Source: Aliiroseovarius crassostreae (GTDB taxonomy: Bacteria; Pseudomonadota; Alphaproteobacteria; Rhodobacterales; Rhodobacteraceae). From it: 64,000 bases of DNA. Positions 1-8,677 of this stretch are shown one piece after another. The notes under the pieces are model-generated. The model had not been told where the DNA came from, searched no databases, and saw nothing but the letters and a program-made list of their open reading frames with translations. The DNA is taken from assembly GCF_001307765.1 (NCBI RefSeq), contig NZ_LKBA01000006.1:310001-374000 (forward strand), in the 5' to 3' direction. Numbering within the stretch: position 1 is the first letter of the stretch; each line of letters begins with the position of its first letter. The translations under genes and the position numbers were made by a program.

Positions 1-1
1 T

Positions 2-1261
2 GATGCGTTCGACGCCGCGATGGCCCGTCGGGGCCTCGACGGTGTGTCAGGCGAATTGCTGTCGCTGGATGAAACCCGCCGCGCCGCCATCCTCGCATCT
101 GAGACCGCACAGGCCGAGGCCAACAAAGCCGCCAAGGAAGTGGGCGCCGCCAAGGGCCGTGGCGATGAGGCAGAGTTTGAACGCCTGCGCGCCCTGGTGG
201 GGGAAAAGAAATCCGAAATCGCGCGTTTGAACGACGAAGCCAAGGCACTTGATGCCAAGCTCACCGAGATCCTGATGGGCCTGCCCAACACGATCTATGA
301 TGATGTGCCGGCTGGCGAAGACGAAGACGACAACGTGGAAATCAACCGCTGGGGCACCCCGCGCGAGATGGATTTCAAACCGGTTGAGCATTACGAATTG
401 CCCGCCGTGCAGTCGGGACTGGATTTCGAAACCGCCGCCAAACTGTCCGGTTCGCGCTTCATGGTGCTCTCGGGTGCCGTGGCCCGCACCCACCGGGCGC
501 TGGCGCAATTCATGCTCGACGTGCACACCGAAGAAAACGGCCTGACCGAAACCTGGACGCCGGTCCTCGTCAAGGAAGAGATGATGTATGGCACCGGGCA
601 ATTGCCGAAATTCGGCGAAGACAGCTACAAGACCGAAGATGGCTGGTGGCTGGTGCCGACGGCCGAGGTGAGCCTGACCAACATCGTCAATGGCGAAACC
701 GTGAGCGAAGGCTATCTGCCGCGCCGCTATGTGGCCCACACCCAATGCTTCCGCTCAGAAGCAGGCAGCGCAGGGCGCGACACCGCCGGCATGCTGCGCC
801 AGCACCAGTTTGAAAAAGTCGAAATGGTGTCGGTCACGAAACCCGAGGAAAGCGAGGCAGAACACGCCCGTATGACCCGCTGCGCCGAGGATATCCTCGA
901 ACGTCTGGAACTGCCCTACCGCACCGTGAAACTCTGCACGGGTGACATCGGGTTCGGCGCCAAACGCACCCATGATATCGAGGTCTGGCTGCCGGGGCAA
1001 AACACCTATCGCGAAATCAGCTCCGTCTCGACCTGCGGGGATTTCCAGGCCCGCCGCATGAACGCCCGCTACAAGCCGGCCGAAGGCGGCAAGCCGCAAT
1101 TCGTGCACACGCTGAACGGATCAGGGCTCGCCGTGGGCCGCGCGCTGATTGCTGTCCTGGAAAACGGTCAGCAGGCCGACGGATCCGTTGACCTGCCCGC
1201 AGCCCTGCACCCCTACCTGCGCGGAAAAACCCGCATCACCGCCGAGGGTGAGCTGGTTTAA
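2..1261 (+). CDS. serS: Seryl-tRNA synthetase, 5' end outside window
   Basis: Class II aminoacyl-tRNA synthetase that charges tRNA-Ser with serine in the cytoplasm. The frame is open from the first bases of the window, and the first residues ([13 protein letters not shown]) match the conserved N-terminal region of SerRS, so only about ten codons are missing; the internal ATG at 20 is not the real start. Residues 20-95 form the charged, heptad-rich helical arm that contacts the long variable arm of tRNA-Ser. Class II motif 2 ([20 protein letters not shown]) and motif 3 ([13 protein letters not shown]) are present and intact. A strong terminator hairpin follows about 20 bases after the stop codon, so serS ends its transcription unit. 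Confidence 0.97.
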   Translation, partial: DAFDAAMARRGLDGVSGELLSLDETRRAAILASETAQAEANKAAKEVGAAKGRGDEAEFERLRALVGEKKSEIARLNDEAKALDAKLTEILMGLPNTIYDDVPAGEDEDDNVEINRWGTPREMDFKPVEHYELPAVQSGLDFETAAKLSGSRFMVLSGAVARTHRALAQFMLDVHTEENGLTETWTPVLVKEEMMYGTGQLPKFGEDSYKTEDGWWLVPTAEVSLTNIVNGETVSEGYLPRRYVAHTQCFRSEAGSAGRDTAGMLRQHQFEKVEMVSVTKPEESEAEHARMTRCAEDILERLELPYRTVKLCTGDIGFGAKRTHDIEVWLPGQNTYREISSVSTCGDFQARRMNARYKPAEGGKPQFVHTLNGSGLAVGRALIAVLENGQQADGSVDLPAALHPYLRGKTRITAEGELV

Positions 1262-1283
1262 GAGGCTGATTTCATTAAAAAAC

Positions 1284-1314
1284 AAAAGCCCGGCCAAACC
1301 TGCCGGGCTTTTTC
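1284..1314 (+). terminator. Rho-independent terminator of serS
   Basis: A 10-bp GC-rich stem (AAAGCCCGGC / GCCGGGCTTT) with a seven-base loop is followed by a T-run, just after the serS stop codon. Confidence 0.9.
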
Positions 1315-1320
1315 TTATGC

Positions 1321-1378
1321 CTTTTTCTTGCGTCAAATACCTCGGGGTGAGGCTGAAAGCCGAGGGGCAGAGCCCCTC
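1321..1378 (-). repeat. Intergenic repeat, GGGATATTT family, copy A
   Basis: On the minus strand this reads GGGGCTCTGCCCC, about 20 bases, CTCACCCCGAGGTATTT, then a purine-rich CAAGAAAAA tail. The same architecture recurs at 10013, 10092 (reverse), 14437, 29629 (partial), 31185 (reverse, degenerate) and 54703 (reverse). It lies between the convergent ends of serS and the DUF815 gene. Confidence 0.65.
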
Positions 1379-1383
1379 CCCCA

Positions 1384-2241
1384 TCAGCCCAGCGCAACCC
1401 CTTTGCGCCCCGCCAGATCCACGAAATACTGCCACGCCACCCGGCCCGACCGGGCACCGCGCGTGGCCTGCCATTCGATTGCTTCCGCGCGCAGAGTGTC
1501 CGGGTCAACCCTGACCCCATAAGCCTCACAATAGCCTGAAATCATGGACAGATATTCATCCTGAGAGCAGGGATGAAAGCCCAGCCAAAGGCCAAACCGA
1601 TCCGACAGAGAGACCTTCTCCTCCACCGCTTCAGACGGGTTGATCGCAGATTGGCGTTCGTTCTCGATCATGTCACGCGGCATCAGATGGCGACGGTTCG
1701 AGGTGGCGTAAAACACCACATTCTCCGGCCGCCCCTCAATGCCCCCATCCAGCACCGCCTTCAGGCTTTTGTAATGCTGGTCGTCATGGCTGAAACTGAG
1801 GTCGTCACAAAAGAGCAGAAAACGGTGTTCAGAGCCGCGCAGAAGGTTCAGAAGCCGCGCCACGCTGGGCAGGTCTTCCCTTTGTAATTCCACGATTTTC
1901 AACGCCTCCCCCCGCGCCAGAACCTCGGCATGAACCGCCTTGACCAGCGAGGATTTCCCCATCCCCCGCGCGCCCCATAAAAGCGCGTTATTCGCGGGCA
2001 GGCCGCGGGCAAATTGCAGCGTGTTCTCAAGCAGCGTATCGCGCGAGCGATCGACGCCAATCAGCAAATCAATCGCCACCCGATTGACCTGCGGCACAGG
2101 CGCCAGCCGATCGGGACCGGTGTGCCAGACAAAGGCGTCCGCCAGACCGAAATCAGGAGCGGCCAGAGGGGCCGGAGACATGCGCTCCAGCGCCTCGGCG
2201 ATGCGGGTCATTACGTTGGGATCCAAGCTGGTGCTCGCCAT
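1384..2241 (-). CDS. DUF815-family AAA+ ATP-binding protein
   Basis: A 285-aa P-loop ATPase of the DUF815 family, whose cellular role is not established. Visible motifs are Walker A GARGMGKSS at residues 90-98, a Walker B-like FLLFCDDLSF at about 141-150, and the family-typical YATSNRRHLMPR segment that resembles AAA+ sensor 1. There is no signal peptide or membrane segment, so the protein should be cytoplasmic. The start at 2241 is supported by AAAGGA nine bases upstream. It converges on serS. The DNA upstream of the start carries three 32-bp repeats that may be regulatory. Family assignment is confident; function is unknown. Confidence 0.9.
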   Translation of the reverse strand: MASTSLDPNVMTRIAEALERMSPAPLAAPDFGLADAFVWHTGPDRLAPVPQVNRVAIDLLIGVDRSRDTLLENTLQFARGLPANNALLWGARGMGKSSLVKAVHAEVLARGEALKIVELQREDLPSVARLLNLLRGSEHRFLLFCDDLSFSHDDQHYKSLKAVLDGGIEGRPENVVFYATSNRRHLMPRDMIENERQSAINPSEAVEEKVSLSDRFGLWLGFHPCSQDEYLSMISGYCEAYGVRVDPDTLRAEAIEWQATRGARSGRVAWQYFVDLAGRKGVALG

Positions 2242-2266
2242 AATCGCGTTCCTTTGCGGGGAATGA

Positions 2267-2355
2267 AAACTTTAAACTCTTTAAAGGCTGAAACAACAAA
2301 ACTTTAAAGTCTTTAAAGGGCGAGAAGGCGGAACTTTAAAGTTTTTGAAGACGGG
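2267..2355 (-). promoter_or_regulatory. Three 32-bp repeats with palindromic ACTTTAAA(GT) cores upstream of the DUF815 gene
   Basis: The words ACTTTAAAC (2269), ACTTTAAAGT (2301) and ACTTTAAAGT (2333) recur at exactly 32-base spacing, about three helical turns. The first two are followed by a second TCTTTAAAGG half. The block begins 26 bases upstream of the DUF815 start codon, in the promoter or leader region. It is AT-rich in GC-rich surroundings. An operator array is inferred; no binding protein is known. Confidence 0.5.
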
Positions 2356-2404
2356 CCACCGGGAGCTATGCGGGTCCGAATCCTGTTTGAACCGATGACC
2401 CGGA

Positions 2405-2438
2405 AAAAGAAAAAGCGCGCCTTAATCGGGCGCGCTTC
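2405..2438 (-). terminator. Rho-independent terminator of tatABC
   Basis: Read on the minus strand, an AAGCGCGCCC / GGCGCGCTT hairpin with a short loop is followed by CTTTTTCTTTTT. It lies about 20 bases after the tatC stop codon. Confidence 0.88.
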
Positions 2439-2459
2439 TTCTTTTGGGTCTCTCAAGGG

Positions 2460-3416
2460 TTACTTGCCTTTGTCAGTGGCGCCCTCGTCGATATCGGCGT
2501 CGGCCTCAGCCTCATCTTCGCCTTCGGGGTCTTCGTCGAACTCTGCGAGCAGCTCATCATCTTCATCTGCGTCTTTGTCGCCCTCTTCGCTCTCGTCGTC
2601 ATCCTCGAACCAGAGACCTTGGGCACGCAGCTCTTCTTCGCGCTTTTTCTCAACCCGGCCCACAAGGAAGATCGAGATCTCGTAAAGGCCATAGACCACC
2701 ACGAACAGGATCACCTGGGTGATCACGTCCGGCGGGGTGACAAGCGCGGCCAGCACAAGGATCCCAACCACGGCGTATTTGCGCACCTCGCCCAGCCCTT
2801 TGGCGGACACCAGCCCGGCCTTGCCCATCAGCGTAAGCAGCACCGGCAACTGGAAGCACAGCCCGAAGGCCACCACGAATTTGATCGTCAGGCGCAGATA
2901 TTCCTGCACCGAGCCCTGAAAATCGATCGAGGCCTGCACGTCGGTTTCCCCCACGCCGCCGGATTGCTGGAAACCCAGGAAGAAGTCGAAGGCCAGCGGC
3001 ATCACCACGTAAAAGGCAAAGCTTGCGCCGAGGAAAAACATCACCGGGCTGGCGATCATGAATGGCAGGAAGGCGGCCTTTTCATTTTTGTAAAGCCCTG
3101 GCGCCACGAAGCGCCACATCTGGTAGGAGATATAGGGGAAGGACAGCACCAGACCGCCAAACAGCGAGATCGACACCGCGACAAAGAAGCCTTCCTGCAG
3201 CTTGATCAGGATCAGCCCGCAATCCGCCTGCCCGCGTTCGGCCATGCTCTGGCACAGCGGCTCGGTGAGGAAGTTGAAGATCGGGTTCCAGACGGTAAAG
3301 CAGATCACCATGCCGATGATAAAGGCGATGGCGGAATGGATCAGGCGGGTGCGCAGCTCGGTCAGGTGCTCGATCAGTGGCGCGGCACTGTCCTGGATTT
3401 CGTCGGTCTTGGTCAT
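2460..3416 (-). CDS. tatC: Sec-independent protein translocase TatC with acidic C-terminal tail
   Basis: Polytopic inner-membrane subunit that, with TatB, recognises twin-arginine signal peptides and exports folded proteins. The N-terminal family signature [13 protein letters not shown] (13-25) precedes six hydrophobic segments, and the core ends at about residue 250. An unusual extension of about 60 residues follows, almost all Asp and Glu ([20 protein letters not shown] and more), predicted to be cytoplasmic. At 318 aa it is longer than the usual 250-270 aa. Its start overlaps the tatB stop by four bases, so the two are probably translationally coupled. It is the last gene of tatABC. The YHS gene in this window has a twin-arginine leader and is a likely substrate. 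Confidence 0.97.
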   Translation of the reverse strand: MTKTDEIQDSAAPLIEHLTELRTRLIHSAIAFIIGMVICFTVWNPIFNFLTEPLCQSMAERGQADCGLILIKLQEGFFVAVSISLFGGLVLSFPYISYQMWRFVAPGLYKNEKAAFLPFMIASPVMFFLGASFAFYVVMPLAFDFFLGFQQSGGVGETDVQASIDFQGSVQEYLRLTIKFVVAFGLCFQLPVLLTLMGKAGLVSAKGLGEVRKYAVVGILVLAALVTPPDVITQVILFVVVYGLYEISIFLVGRVEKKREEELRAQGLWFEDDDESEEGDKDADEDDELLAEFDEDPEGEDEAEADADIDEGATDKGK

Positions 3417-4195
3417 GCGTCAGGTGCGTCCGATGGTTTGGGAGCTGTCTTTTTGGCCGGTGCTTTCTTGGCAGGGGCTTTTGGGGCCGGTGCTTTTTTA
3501 GCAGGAGCCTTTGCAGTGGCGGCTTTGGCGGCGGGCTTTTTCGTGGCGGGTGCCTTGGCCGGGGCCTTCTTCTTGGTAGGGGCCTTCTTCGCCGCCGGTT
3601 TGGCCGCGCCCTCCCCTTCAGAGGTCCTGCGCTCCACCGGTTTACCTGTCGCCCGTTTCACTGGCGCTTTCTTGGCGGCCGGTTTGGACGTTTCCATGGC
3701 CGGATCTGGGGCCGGATCTGGGGCCGGATCTGGGGCCGGATCAGGATCTGCGGACACCGTTTTCTCAGCCGCTTTCTCAGCCGCAGCCTGCGCATTGGCC
3801 TTGGCACCAGCCTTTGCGGTGGCCTCGTGGAGCTTGCGGGCCACTTCGGCGCGTTCTTCCGACAGTTCGGGTGTCTTGGTGGCCTCATCCGCCGCCTTCT
3901 GGTCGCGCAGTGATTTGGCCGGGTCCCATTTCTCGAACCCATCTGCCGCACGATTAAGCGCATCCAGCCCCATGGATTTGGGGTTGCTCACGCCTTTGAG
4001 CGTGCTGGCGATGTCCTTGGCGCCGCTTTCATCCGCGGCTTCATTCATGGCCTGGCTGAATTCGCGCGCCATCTGGCGGGCCCGTGCGGTGAACCGCCCA
4101 AGCGTGCGAAACATGCCCGGCAGGTCCTTTGGACCCACCACAATCAGGGCGACCACCCCGATCACCAAAAGCTCGGTAAACCCGATATCAAACAT
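3413..4195 (-). CDS. tatB: Sec-independent translocase subunit TatB with basic Lys/Ala/Pro tail
   Basis: Single-span membrane protein that partners TatC in the twin-arginine receptor complex. The N-terminus [20 protein letters not shown] is the canonical TatB membrane helix, followed by the GP hinge (VGPKDLPG) and an amphipathic helix. The ATG at 4195 is chosen over a GTG at 4213 because MFDIG is the family start. The protein is 260 aa, well above the usual 100-180. The extra length holds a PDPA repeat (12-bp DNA repeat) and about 90 residues rich in KKAPAK-type motifs, resembling histone H1 tails. This basic tail faces the same compartment as the acidic TatC tail. Confidence 0.95.
   Translation of the reverse strand: MFDIGFTELLVIGVVALIVVGPKDLPGMFRTLGRFTARARQMAREFSQAMNEAADESGAKDIASTLKGVSNPKSMGLDALNRAADGFEKWDPAKSLRDQKAADEATKTPELSEERAEVARKLHEATAKAGAKANAQAAAEKAAEKTVSADPDPAPDPAPDPAPDPAMETSKPAAKKAPVKRATGKPVERRTSEGEGAAKPAAKKAPTKKKAPAKAPATKKPAAKAATAKAPAKKAPAPKAPAKKAPAKKTAPKPSDAPDA
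3702..3745 (-). repeat. 12-bp in-frame tandem repeat encoding (PDPA)n in tatB
   Basis: GGATCTGGGGCC occurs three times back to back, followed by degenerate part-copies. It encodes the Pro-Asp-Pro-Ala linker between the TatB core and its basic tail. The 12-bp unit keeps the reading frame, so copy number could vary without a frameshift. Confidence 0.85.
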
Positions 4196-4269
4196 GGAGA
4201 GCGTCCCCAGCACGTTGTCCGGGCAAGGCGCGGGTCATCCCCGTCACCCCGGACCGGACCGGTTGCGGC

Positions 4270-4485
4270 TTACGCCTTTTCCTTGTCTTCTTCGGGGGTG
4301 ACGTCCTTGGCCACGTCCGCCGCCTGTTCTTCGATCTCTTTCTTGCCGTCATCAACACCTTTCTTGAAGGCGGTGATGCCTTTGCCGACCTCGCCCATCA
4401 GCGACGAGATTTTGCCCCGGCCGAACAGGACCAGAACCACAACGGCAATCAGAAGAAGGCCGGGCAGGCCGATATTGTTGAGCAT
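4270..4485 (-). CDS. tatA: Sec-independent translocase pore subunit TatA
   Basis: A 71-aa single-span membrane protein that oligomerises to form the twin-arginine translocation pore. Family signs are the start [20 protein letters not shown], the FGRGKI hinge and the amphipathic helix with the invariant-type Phe and Gly ([14 protein letters not shown]). ATG 4485 is preferred to a GTG at 4524 because it has GAGGGAG about seven bases upstream and gives the standard N-terminus. It is the first gene of tatABC, with a 74-base gap before tatB and a recognisable promoter upstream. Confidence 0.96.
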   Translation of the reverse strand: MLNNIGLPGLLLIAVVVLVLFGRGKISSLMGEVGKGITAFKKGVDDGKKEIEEQAADVAKDVTPEEDKEKA

Positions 4486-4539
4486 AAGTGTCTCCCTCAC
4501 CAGGCGGGTCCCCCCGCCATCCAATCTATTCAGAACAGA

Positions 4540-4567
4540 TATGTATTCCCTTGTCGGAAAATATCAA
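4540..4567 (-). promoter_or_regulatory. Putative sigma-70 promoter of tatABC
   Basis: On the minus strand TTGATA (4567-4562) and TACATA (4545-4540) are separated by 16 bases. The predicted transcript start is near 4533, giving a leader of about 48 bases before tatA. The remainder of the gap up to the MFS gene at 4822 shows nothing else recognisable. Confidence 0.5.
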
Positions 4568-4821
4568 AGCCCGAAAGCACATTTTCCGGCAATTAGCCCC
4601 TTTGGCACGGCTTTGGTCCCGTTCCCCGCCCTGCAAGCCCCCGCGCAAGCTCCTGTGCCCGACCCTTTGCGAGTATCGAAGGTGCCCCACGATCCGGCGA
4701 GCGGTTTTAAAATAGGAGCGCCGGGTGCGGATTTTCATTGGTTCACCGGTGAAATTCATGTCTGATCAGGGCAGATCCGGCTCCCCGGACCGTGACCCTT
4801 CAGACAGGTGGAACAGGCCCG

Positions 4822-5997
4822 ATGCTGCGCGACCCTGCCATTTCTGCGCTTGCCCTTGGTCAGACCCTGATCTGGGCGTCGATTTATTACGTGTTTCCCG
4901 CGCTGTTGCTGCGGTGGGAACAGGATCTGGGCTGGTCCAAGACCGAATTGACCGGTGCCATCGCGCTTGCCGTGCTGGTCTCGGCCCTCGCCTCCCCGCT
5001 GAGCGGGCGGGTGATCGACATGGGCCGGGGGGCTGCGCTGTTGAGCCTGTCTGCCGCATTGGGGGCGGGCGGGCTCTTTGCCCTCTCCTATATCAGCGCC
5101 CTGTGGCAGTTTTACCTGATCTGGGCCGTGATTGGCGGCGCGATGGCAGGCTGTCTTTATGAGCCATGTTTTGCCATTGTCACCCGTGCCCGCGGCGTGG
5201 ATGCGCGGCGTGGCATCATCCTGATCACATTGGTTGCGGGCTTTGCCGGCACGCTGAGCTTTCCCACCACCCACGCGCTAGCCGAAGCCTTTGGCTGGCG
5301 CCACGCGGTGCAGGTCCTGGCCGGGCTGGTGGCCCTTGTGGTGGTGCCGCTGCTGTGGTTTGGCGCACGCCAGCTGGAACGCGGCAGGCCACAGGCCCCG
5401 GTGCTGCACGACAGCCCGGAAGCCCCCCGCGCCTTTCTGCGCCGCCCCGCCTTCTGGTGTCTTGCCCTTGCTTTCAGCTGTTTTGCCGTGGCCCATGGCA
5501 GCACGCTGCACCATCTTCTGCCGCTTCTGGACGAACGAGGACTGCCACCGGATATGGCAGTGCTGGTGGCCTCGTTCATCGGCCCGATGCAGGTGGCAGG
5601 ACGCATGGCGATGATGCTGTCGGAACGCTATATCTCAACCCATGGCGTGGCGATTGCCGCCTTCCTGTCGATGGCCCTCTCTGTCCTGCTCCTGCTGCTG
5701 GGCGCGCACAGCCCGGCCAGCCTGACCGGGTTTGTCCTTCTGTTCGGCAGCGCGGTTGGGGTGGTCAGCATCCTGCGCCCGCTTCTGGCACGAGAGATCC
5801 TCGGGGCGCGTAATTTCGGAGCCAAGACCGGCGCGCTTGCCCTGCCCTTTCTGGCCGGTTCCGCCCTGTCGCCCTTTTTGGGGGCTCTGCTTTGGAAAAC
5901 AGGCGGCTATGCGCTGATGCTTGCGGCGCTGATCCTTGTGCTGGGGGTCGGCTGCCTGCTTTATCTGGGCGCGCACCGGCTGGGCCGCGCGCGCTGA
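4822..5997 (+). CDS. MFS transporter
   Basis: A 391-aa major facilitator superfamily permease with about twelve hydrophobic segments in two halves. The basic cytoplasmic loop between halves (about 185-210) and the GSAVGVVSILRPLLAREILG stretch near 300-320 fit the family; the substrate cannot be told. The start is taken as the ATG at 4822 rather than a GTG at 4792, because residues from MLRDPA are the normal lead-in to helix 1. It is probably a single-gene unit, since the next gene converges from the other strand. Confidence 0.85.
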   Translation: MLRDPAISALALGQTLIWASIYYVFPALLLRWEQDLGWSKTELTGAIALAVLVSALASPLSGRVIDMGRGAALLSLSAALGAGGLFALSYISALWQFYLIWAVIGGAMAGCLYEPCFAIVTRARGVDARRGIILITLVAGFAGTLSFPTTHALAEAFGWRHAVQVLAGLVALVVVPLLWFGARQLERGRPQAPVLHDSPEAPRAFLRRPAFWCLALAFSCFAVAHGSTLHHLLPLLDERGLPPDMAVLVASFIGPMQVAGRMAMMLSERYISTHGVAIAAFLSMALSVLLLLLGAHSPASLTGFVLLFGSAVGVVSILRPLLAREILGARNFGAKTGALALPFLAGSALSPFLGALLWKTGGYALMLAALILVLGVGCLLYLGAHRLGRAR

Positions 5998-6044
5998 TCG
6001 CGCTTGTCCGGCCGGCCCCTCAGCAGGCCAGCCCCCTCAGAGGA

Positions 6045-7151
6045 TCACACCTCGGCCGGGAACACGAAACAGCGGTCGCGGCGAATGGCAATCCACAAGG
6101 GCGTGCCCGGTTTGGGCAGAAAGACCGACGGCACGGTTGCGGTCAGGCAGGACCCGTCCTGCATCGAGAACTCAACCAGGCTTTCCTTGCCGATAAACCG
6201 TGCCCGGGTCACCTCGCCCCGCGCCCAGACCCCATGGGCCACGGTCGGGTTTGGCCCCTTGCCCTGCCGGTCAAAGTCGATCTTCAGATGCTGCGGGCGG
6301 ATCACGATATCCACCTTGGTGCCATCCGGCATGCCGGGGGCCAGGAACTGGCCAAAGGCGGTATCGGTCAGCGCGCCCTGCACCAGCCCGGAAATCACGT
6401 TGATATCAGAAAAGAACCCGGCGGCCTTTTTGTCCACGGGGGCGTTATACACATTATAGGGCGCACCACGCTGCACGATCTCACCGTCGCGCATCAGGGC
6501 GATCTGATCGGCCATGCGCATCGCCTCTTCCGGCTCATGGGTGACCAGCACCACCGCGGTGCCCTCTTCTTTCAAAAGCGTCAGCGTCTCATCACGAATC
6601 CCGTCGCGCAGCCGGTTATCCAGCCCCGAGAACGGTTCGTCCATCAGCATGATCGACGGGCGCGGCGCAAGCGCACGGGCCAGCGCCACGCGCTGCTGCT
6701 CCCCGCCGGAGAGTTCATGCGGGAACTTGTCGATGAAACGCAGCAGGCCCACTTTTTCCAAAAGCTCCTGCACGCGCAGGCGTTTTTCCGTGCGCGACCC
6801 GGTCAGCCCAAAGGCCACATTGTCGGCCACCGACAGGTGGGGAAACAGGGCAAAATCCTGAAACATCAGGCCGATATGGCGTTTTTCCGGCGGCACGAAC
6901 ACGCCCGGACCGGCCATCATCTGCCCATCCATCCACACCTCGCCCGCATCCTGTTCATCCACCCCCGCAATGATGCGCAACGTGGTGGATTTGCCACAGC
7001 CGGAGGGGCCAAGCAGACAGGTCACCTGCCCCGCATTCACAGTCAGTGAGATCCCCCGCACCACCTTTTGCCCACCAAAATGGCGTTCGAGGTTGCGGAT
7101 TTCCAGCCGCGCGGCGGGGCGGGCGACAGGAGAAGGGCTGGCGACCAGCAT
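6045..7151 (-). CDS. ABC transporter ATP-binding protein (FbpC/PotA-like importer type)
   Basis: A 368-aa nucleotide-binding subunit of an importer-type ABC system. It has Walker A GPSGCGKST (48-56), signature LSGGEQQ (about 147), Walker B IMLMDEP (167-173), the switch His in VTHEPEEA and a C-terminal TOBE-like regulatory domain (about 240-368). The overall pattern is closest to iron(III)/polyamine/thiosulfate importer ATPases. ATG 7151 has AAAGG nine bases upstream. No permease or binding protein lies next to it; both neighbours are MFS genes, so it must pair with partners encoded elsewhere or be an orphan. Substrate is unresolved. Confidence 0.9.
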   Translation of the reverse strand: MLVASPSPVARPAARLEIRNLERHFGGQKVVRGISLTVNAGQVTCLLGPSGCGKSTTLRIIAGVDEQDAGEVWMDGQMMAGPGVFVPPEKRHIGLMFQDFALFPHLSVADNVAFGLTGSRTEKRLRVQELLEKVGLLRFIDKFPHELSGGEQQRVALARALAPRPSIMLMDEPFSGLDNRLRDGIRDETLTLLKEEGTAVVLVTHEPEEAMRMADQIALMRDGEIVQRGAPYNVYNAPVDKKAAGFFSDINVISGLVQGALTDTAFGQFLAPGMPDGTKVDIVIRPQHLKIDFDRQGKGPNPTVAHGVWARGEVTRARFIGKESLVEFSMQDGSCLTATVPSVFLPKPGTPLWIAIRRDRCFVFPAEV

Positions 7152-7354
7152 GGGCGGACCTTTCTTCAGACGGCAATTCCGATTGTTTAGATCAGACTTA
7201 GCCCGGATAGCAGCCCTGAGACGCGCCCGCAAGCCACCTGCCCCGCCTGAAGCGGGAAAGCATTGGCAAACGACACTGGTTTTGTCGCAAATGGGCTGGC
7301 CTTCTGCGCCCCGCTCTCCGATGCTGGCGCAAACATCCCCGCAAGGAGGGCCCG

Positions 7355-8623
7355 ATGCGCCTGCTGATTTCCTTTGCTGCCCTGCTTCTGTCCGTGATCC
7401 TGCTTCAGCTCAGCACGGGCGGGGTGGGGCCACTGGATGCGCTGTCCGGGCTGACGCTGGGGTTTACAAAATCGCAGATCGGCCTGCTCGGTTCCGCCCA
7501 TTTCATCGGGTTTTTCATCGGTTGCTGGTGGTCGCCGCGCCTGATGGGCAGCGTCGGGCATTCGCGCGCCTTTGCGGTGTTCACGGCGCTGGGGGCCATT
7601 GGCCTTCTGGCCCATATGCTGGTGATCGACCCCTATGCCTGGGCGCTGATGCGTGTGGCCTCGGGCCTGTGTGTCGCCGGGGCCTATACGGTGATCGAAG
7701 CCTGGATGAATGCCAAGATCACCAATGAAACCCGCGGGCGGGCCATGGGGGGCTATCGCGCGGTGGATATGGGGGGATCGCTGGCGGCCCAGTTGCTGAT
7801 CGGCGTTCTGACCCCGGCCCATTACGTAAGTTACAACCTTCTGGCGCTGATCTGCTGTGCGGCGATCCTGCCGCTGACACTGACCCGGGCCAGCCAGCCG
7901 GAAACCCCGGACACCCCGCGGCTGCGCCCCGGTCTTGCCTGGCACCGCTCCCCCCTGGCGGCTGCGGGCTGTGTGGTTGCCGGCATCACCTCAGCCGCCT
8001 TTCGCATGGTCGGGCCGATCTATGGTCAGGAAGTGGGACTGGCGACCGGGCAGCTGGCCTGGTTCCTCGCCGCCTTCGTGCTTGGTGGCGCGCTGGCGCA
8101 GCTTCCGACCGGGTGGATTGCGGACAAATATGACCGGCGCTGGGTGCTGATCTGGCTGTCGGTTGCGGCAATTCTGAGCTGCTCTTTGACCGTGGCTTCC
8201 AGCGGGATGGGCACTCAGGTGGCCTTCCTGACGGCCGGGCTTTTTGGCTTCACCACTTTCCCGATCTTTTCGGTTTCCGCCGCCCATGCCAATGATTTCG
8301 CCAGCTCCGCCGAACGGGTGGAGCTGTCTGCCGCATTGATGTTCTTCTACGCAATCGGGGCCATCGCCTCGCCTTACGTCTCATCAAACCTGATTGATGC
8401 CTTTGGCCCTCCCGCCCTGTTTGCCTTTGTCGCCATCGGCCATCTGGGGCTGATCCTATTTGGCCTGAGCCGGATGCGGGTGCGCCCCACGGTTGAGGAC
8501 AAGACCCCCTATACCTATACACCGCGCACCTCGTTTTCGATGGGCCGGCTGTTTGGGCGGATGCGCGAGCGCAAGAGATCGGCCCCGGCAGCCAAGCTTG
8601 ACAGAACCGGCGGGACACCGTAG
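7355..8623 (+). CDS. MFS transporter, YcaD-like
   Basis: A 422-aa twelve-span permease. The segment SQIGLLGSAHFIGFFIGCWW in helix 2 and ESxxxN-type wording in helix 5 (YTVIEAWMNAKITNETRGR) match the YcaD branch of the major facilitator superfamily. The C-terminal 60 residues are hydrophilic and Arg-rich. It is divergent from the ABC ATPase gene, with about 200 bases between the two starts for opposing promoters. The transported compound is unknown. Confidence 0.85.
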   Translation: MRLLISFAALLLSVILLQLSTGGVGPLDALSGLTLGFTKSQIGLLGSAHFIGFFIGCWWSPRLMGSVGHSRAFAVFTALGAIGLLAHMLVIDPYAWALMRVASGLCVAGAYTVIEAWMNAKITNETRGRAMGGYRAVDMGGSLAAQLLIGVLTPAHYVSYNLLALICCAAILPLTLTRASQPETPDTPRLRPGLAWHRSPLAAAGCVVAGITSAAFRMVGPIYGQEVGLATGQLAWFLAAFVLGGALAQLPTGWIADKYDRRWVLIWLSVAAILSCSLTVASSGMGTQVAFLTAGLFGFTTFPIFSVSAAHANDFASSAERVELSAALMFFYAIGAIASPYVSSNLIDAFGPPALFAFVAIGHLGLILFGLSRMRVRPTVEDKTPYTYTPRTSFSMGRLFGRMRERKRSAPAAKLDRTGGTP

Positions 8624-8677
8624 CACCGCGCGTTCACCCCTGCCTGCCACAGCCCGACGCCTGAAAGGACCGTGCAC

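Noticed and set aside
2619-4301. Frame antisense to tatB and tatC with Gly/Ala/Phe repeats
   Set aside because: The repeats are the complement of the TatB Lys/Ala/Pro tail, so this is a shadow.
6045-8623. ABC ATPase and flanking MFS genes as one transport operon
   Set aside because: The ATPase gene is on the opposite strand to both MFS genes and no permease or binding protein is near, so they are not one system.
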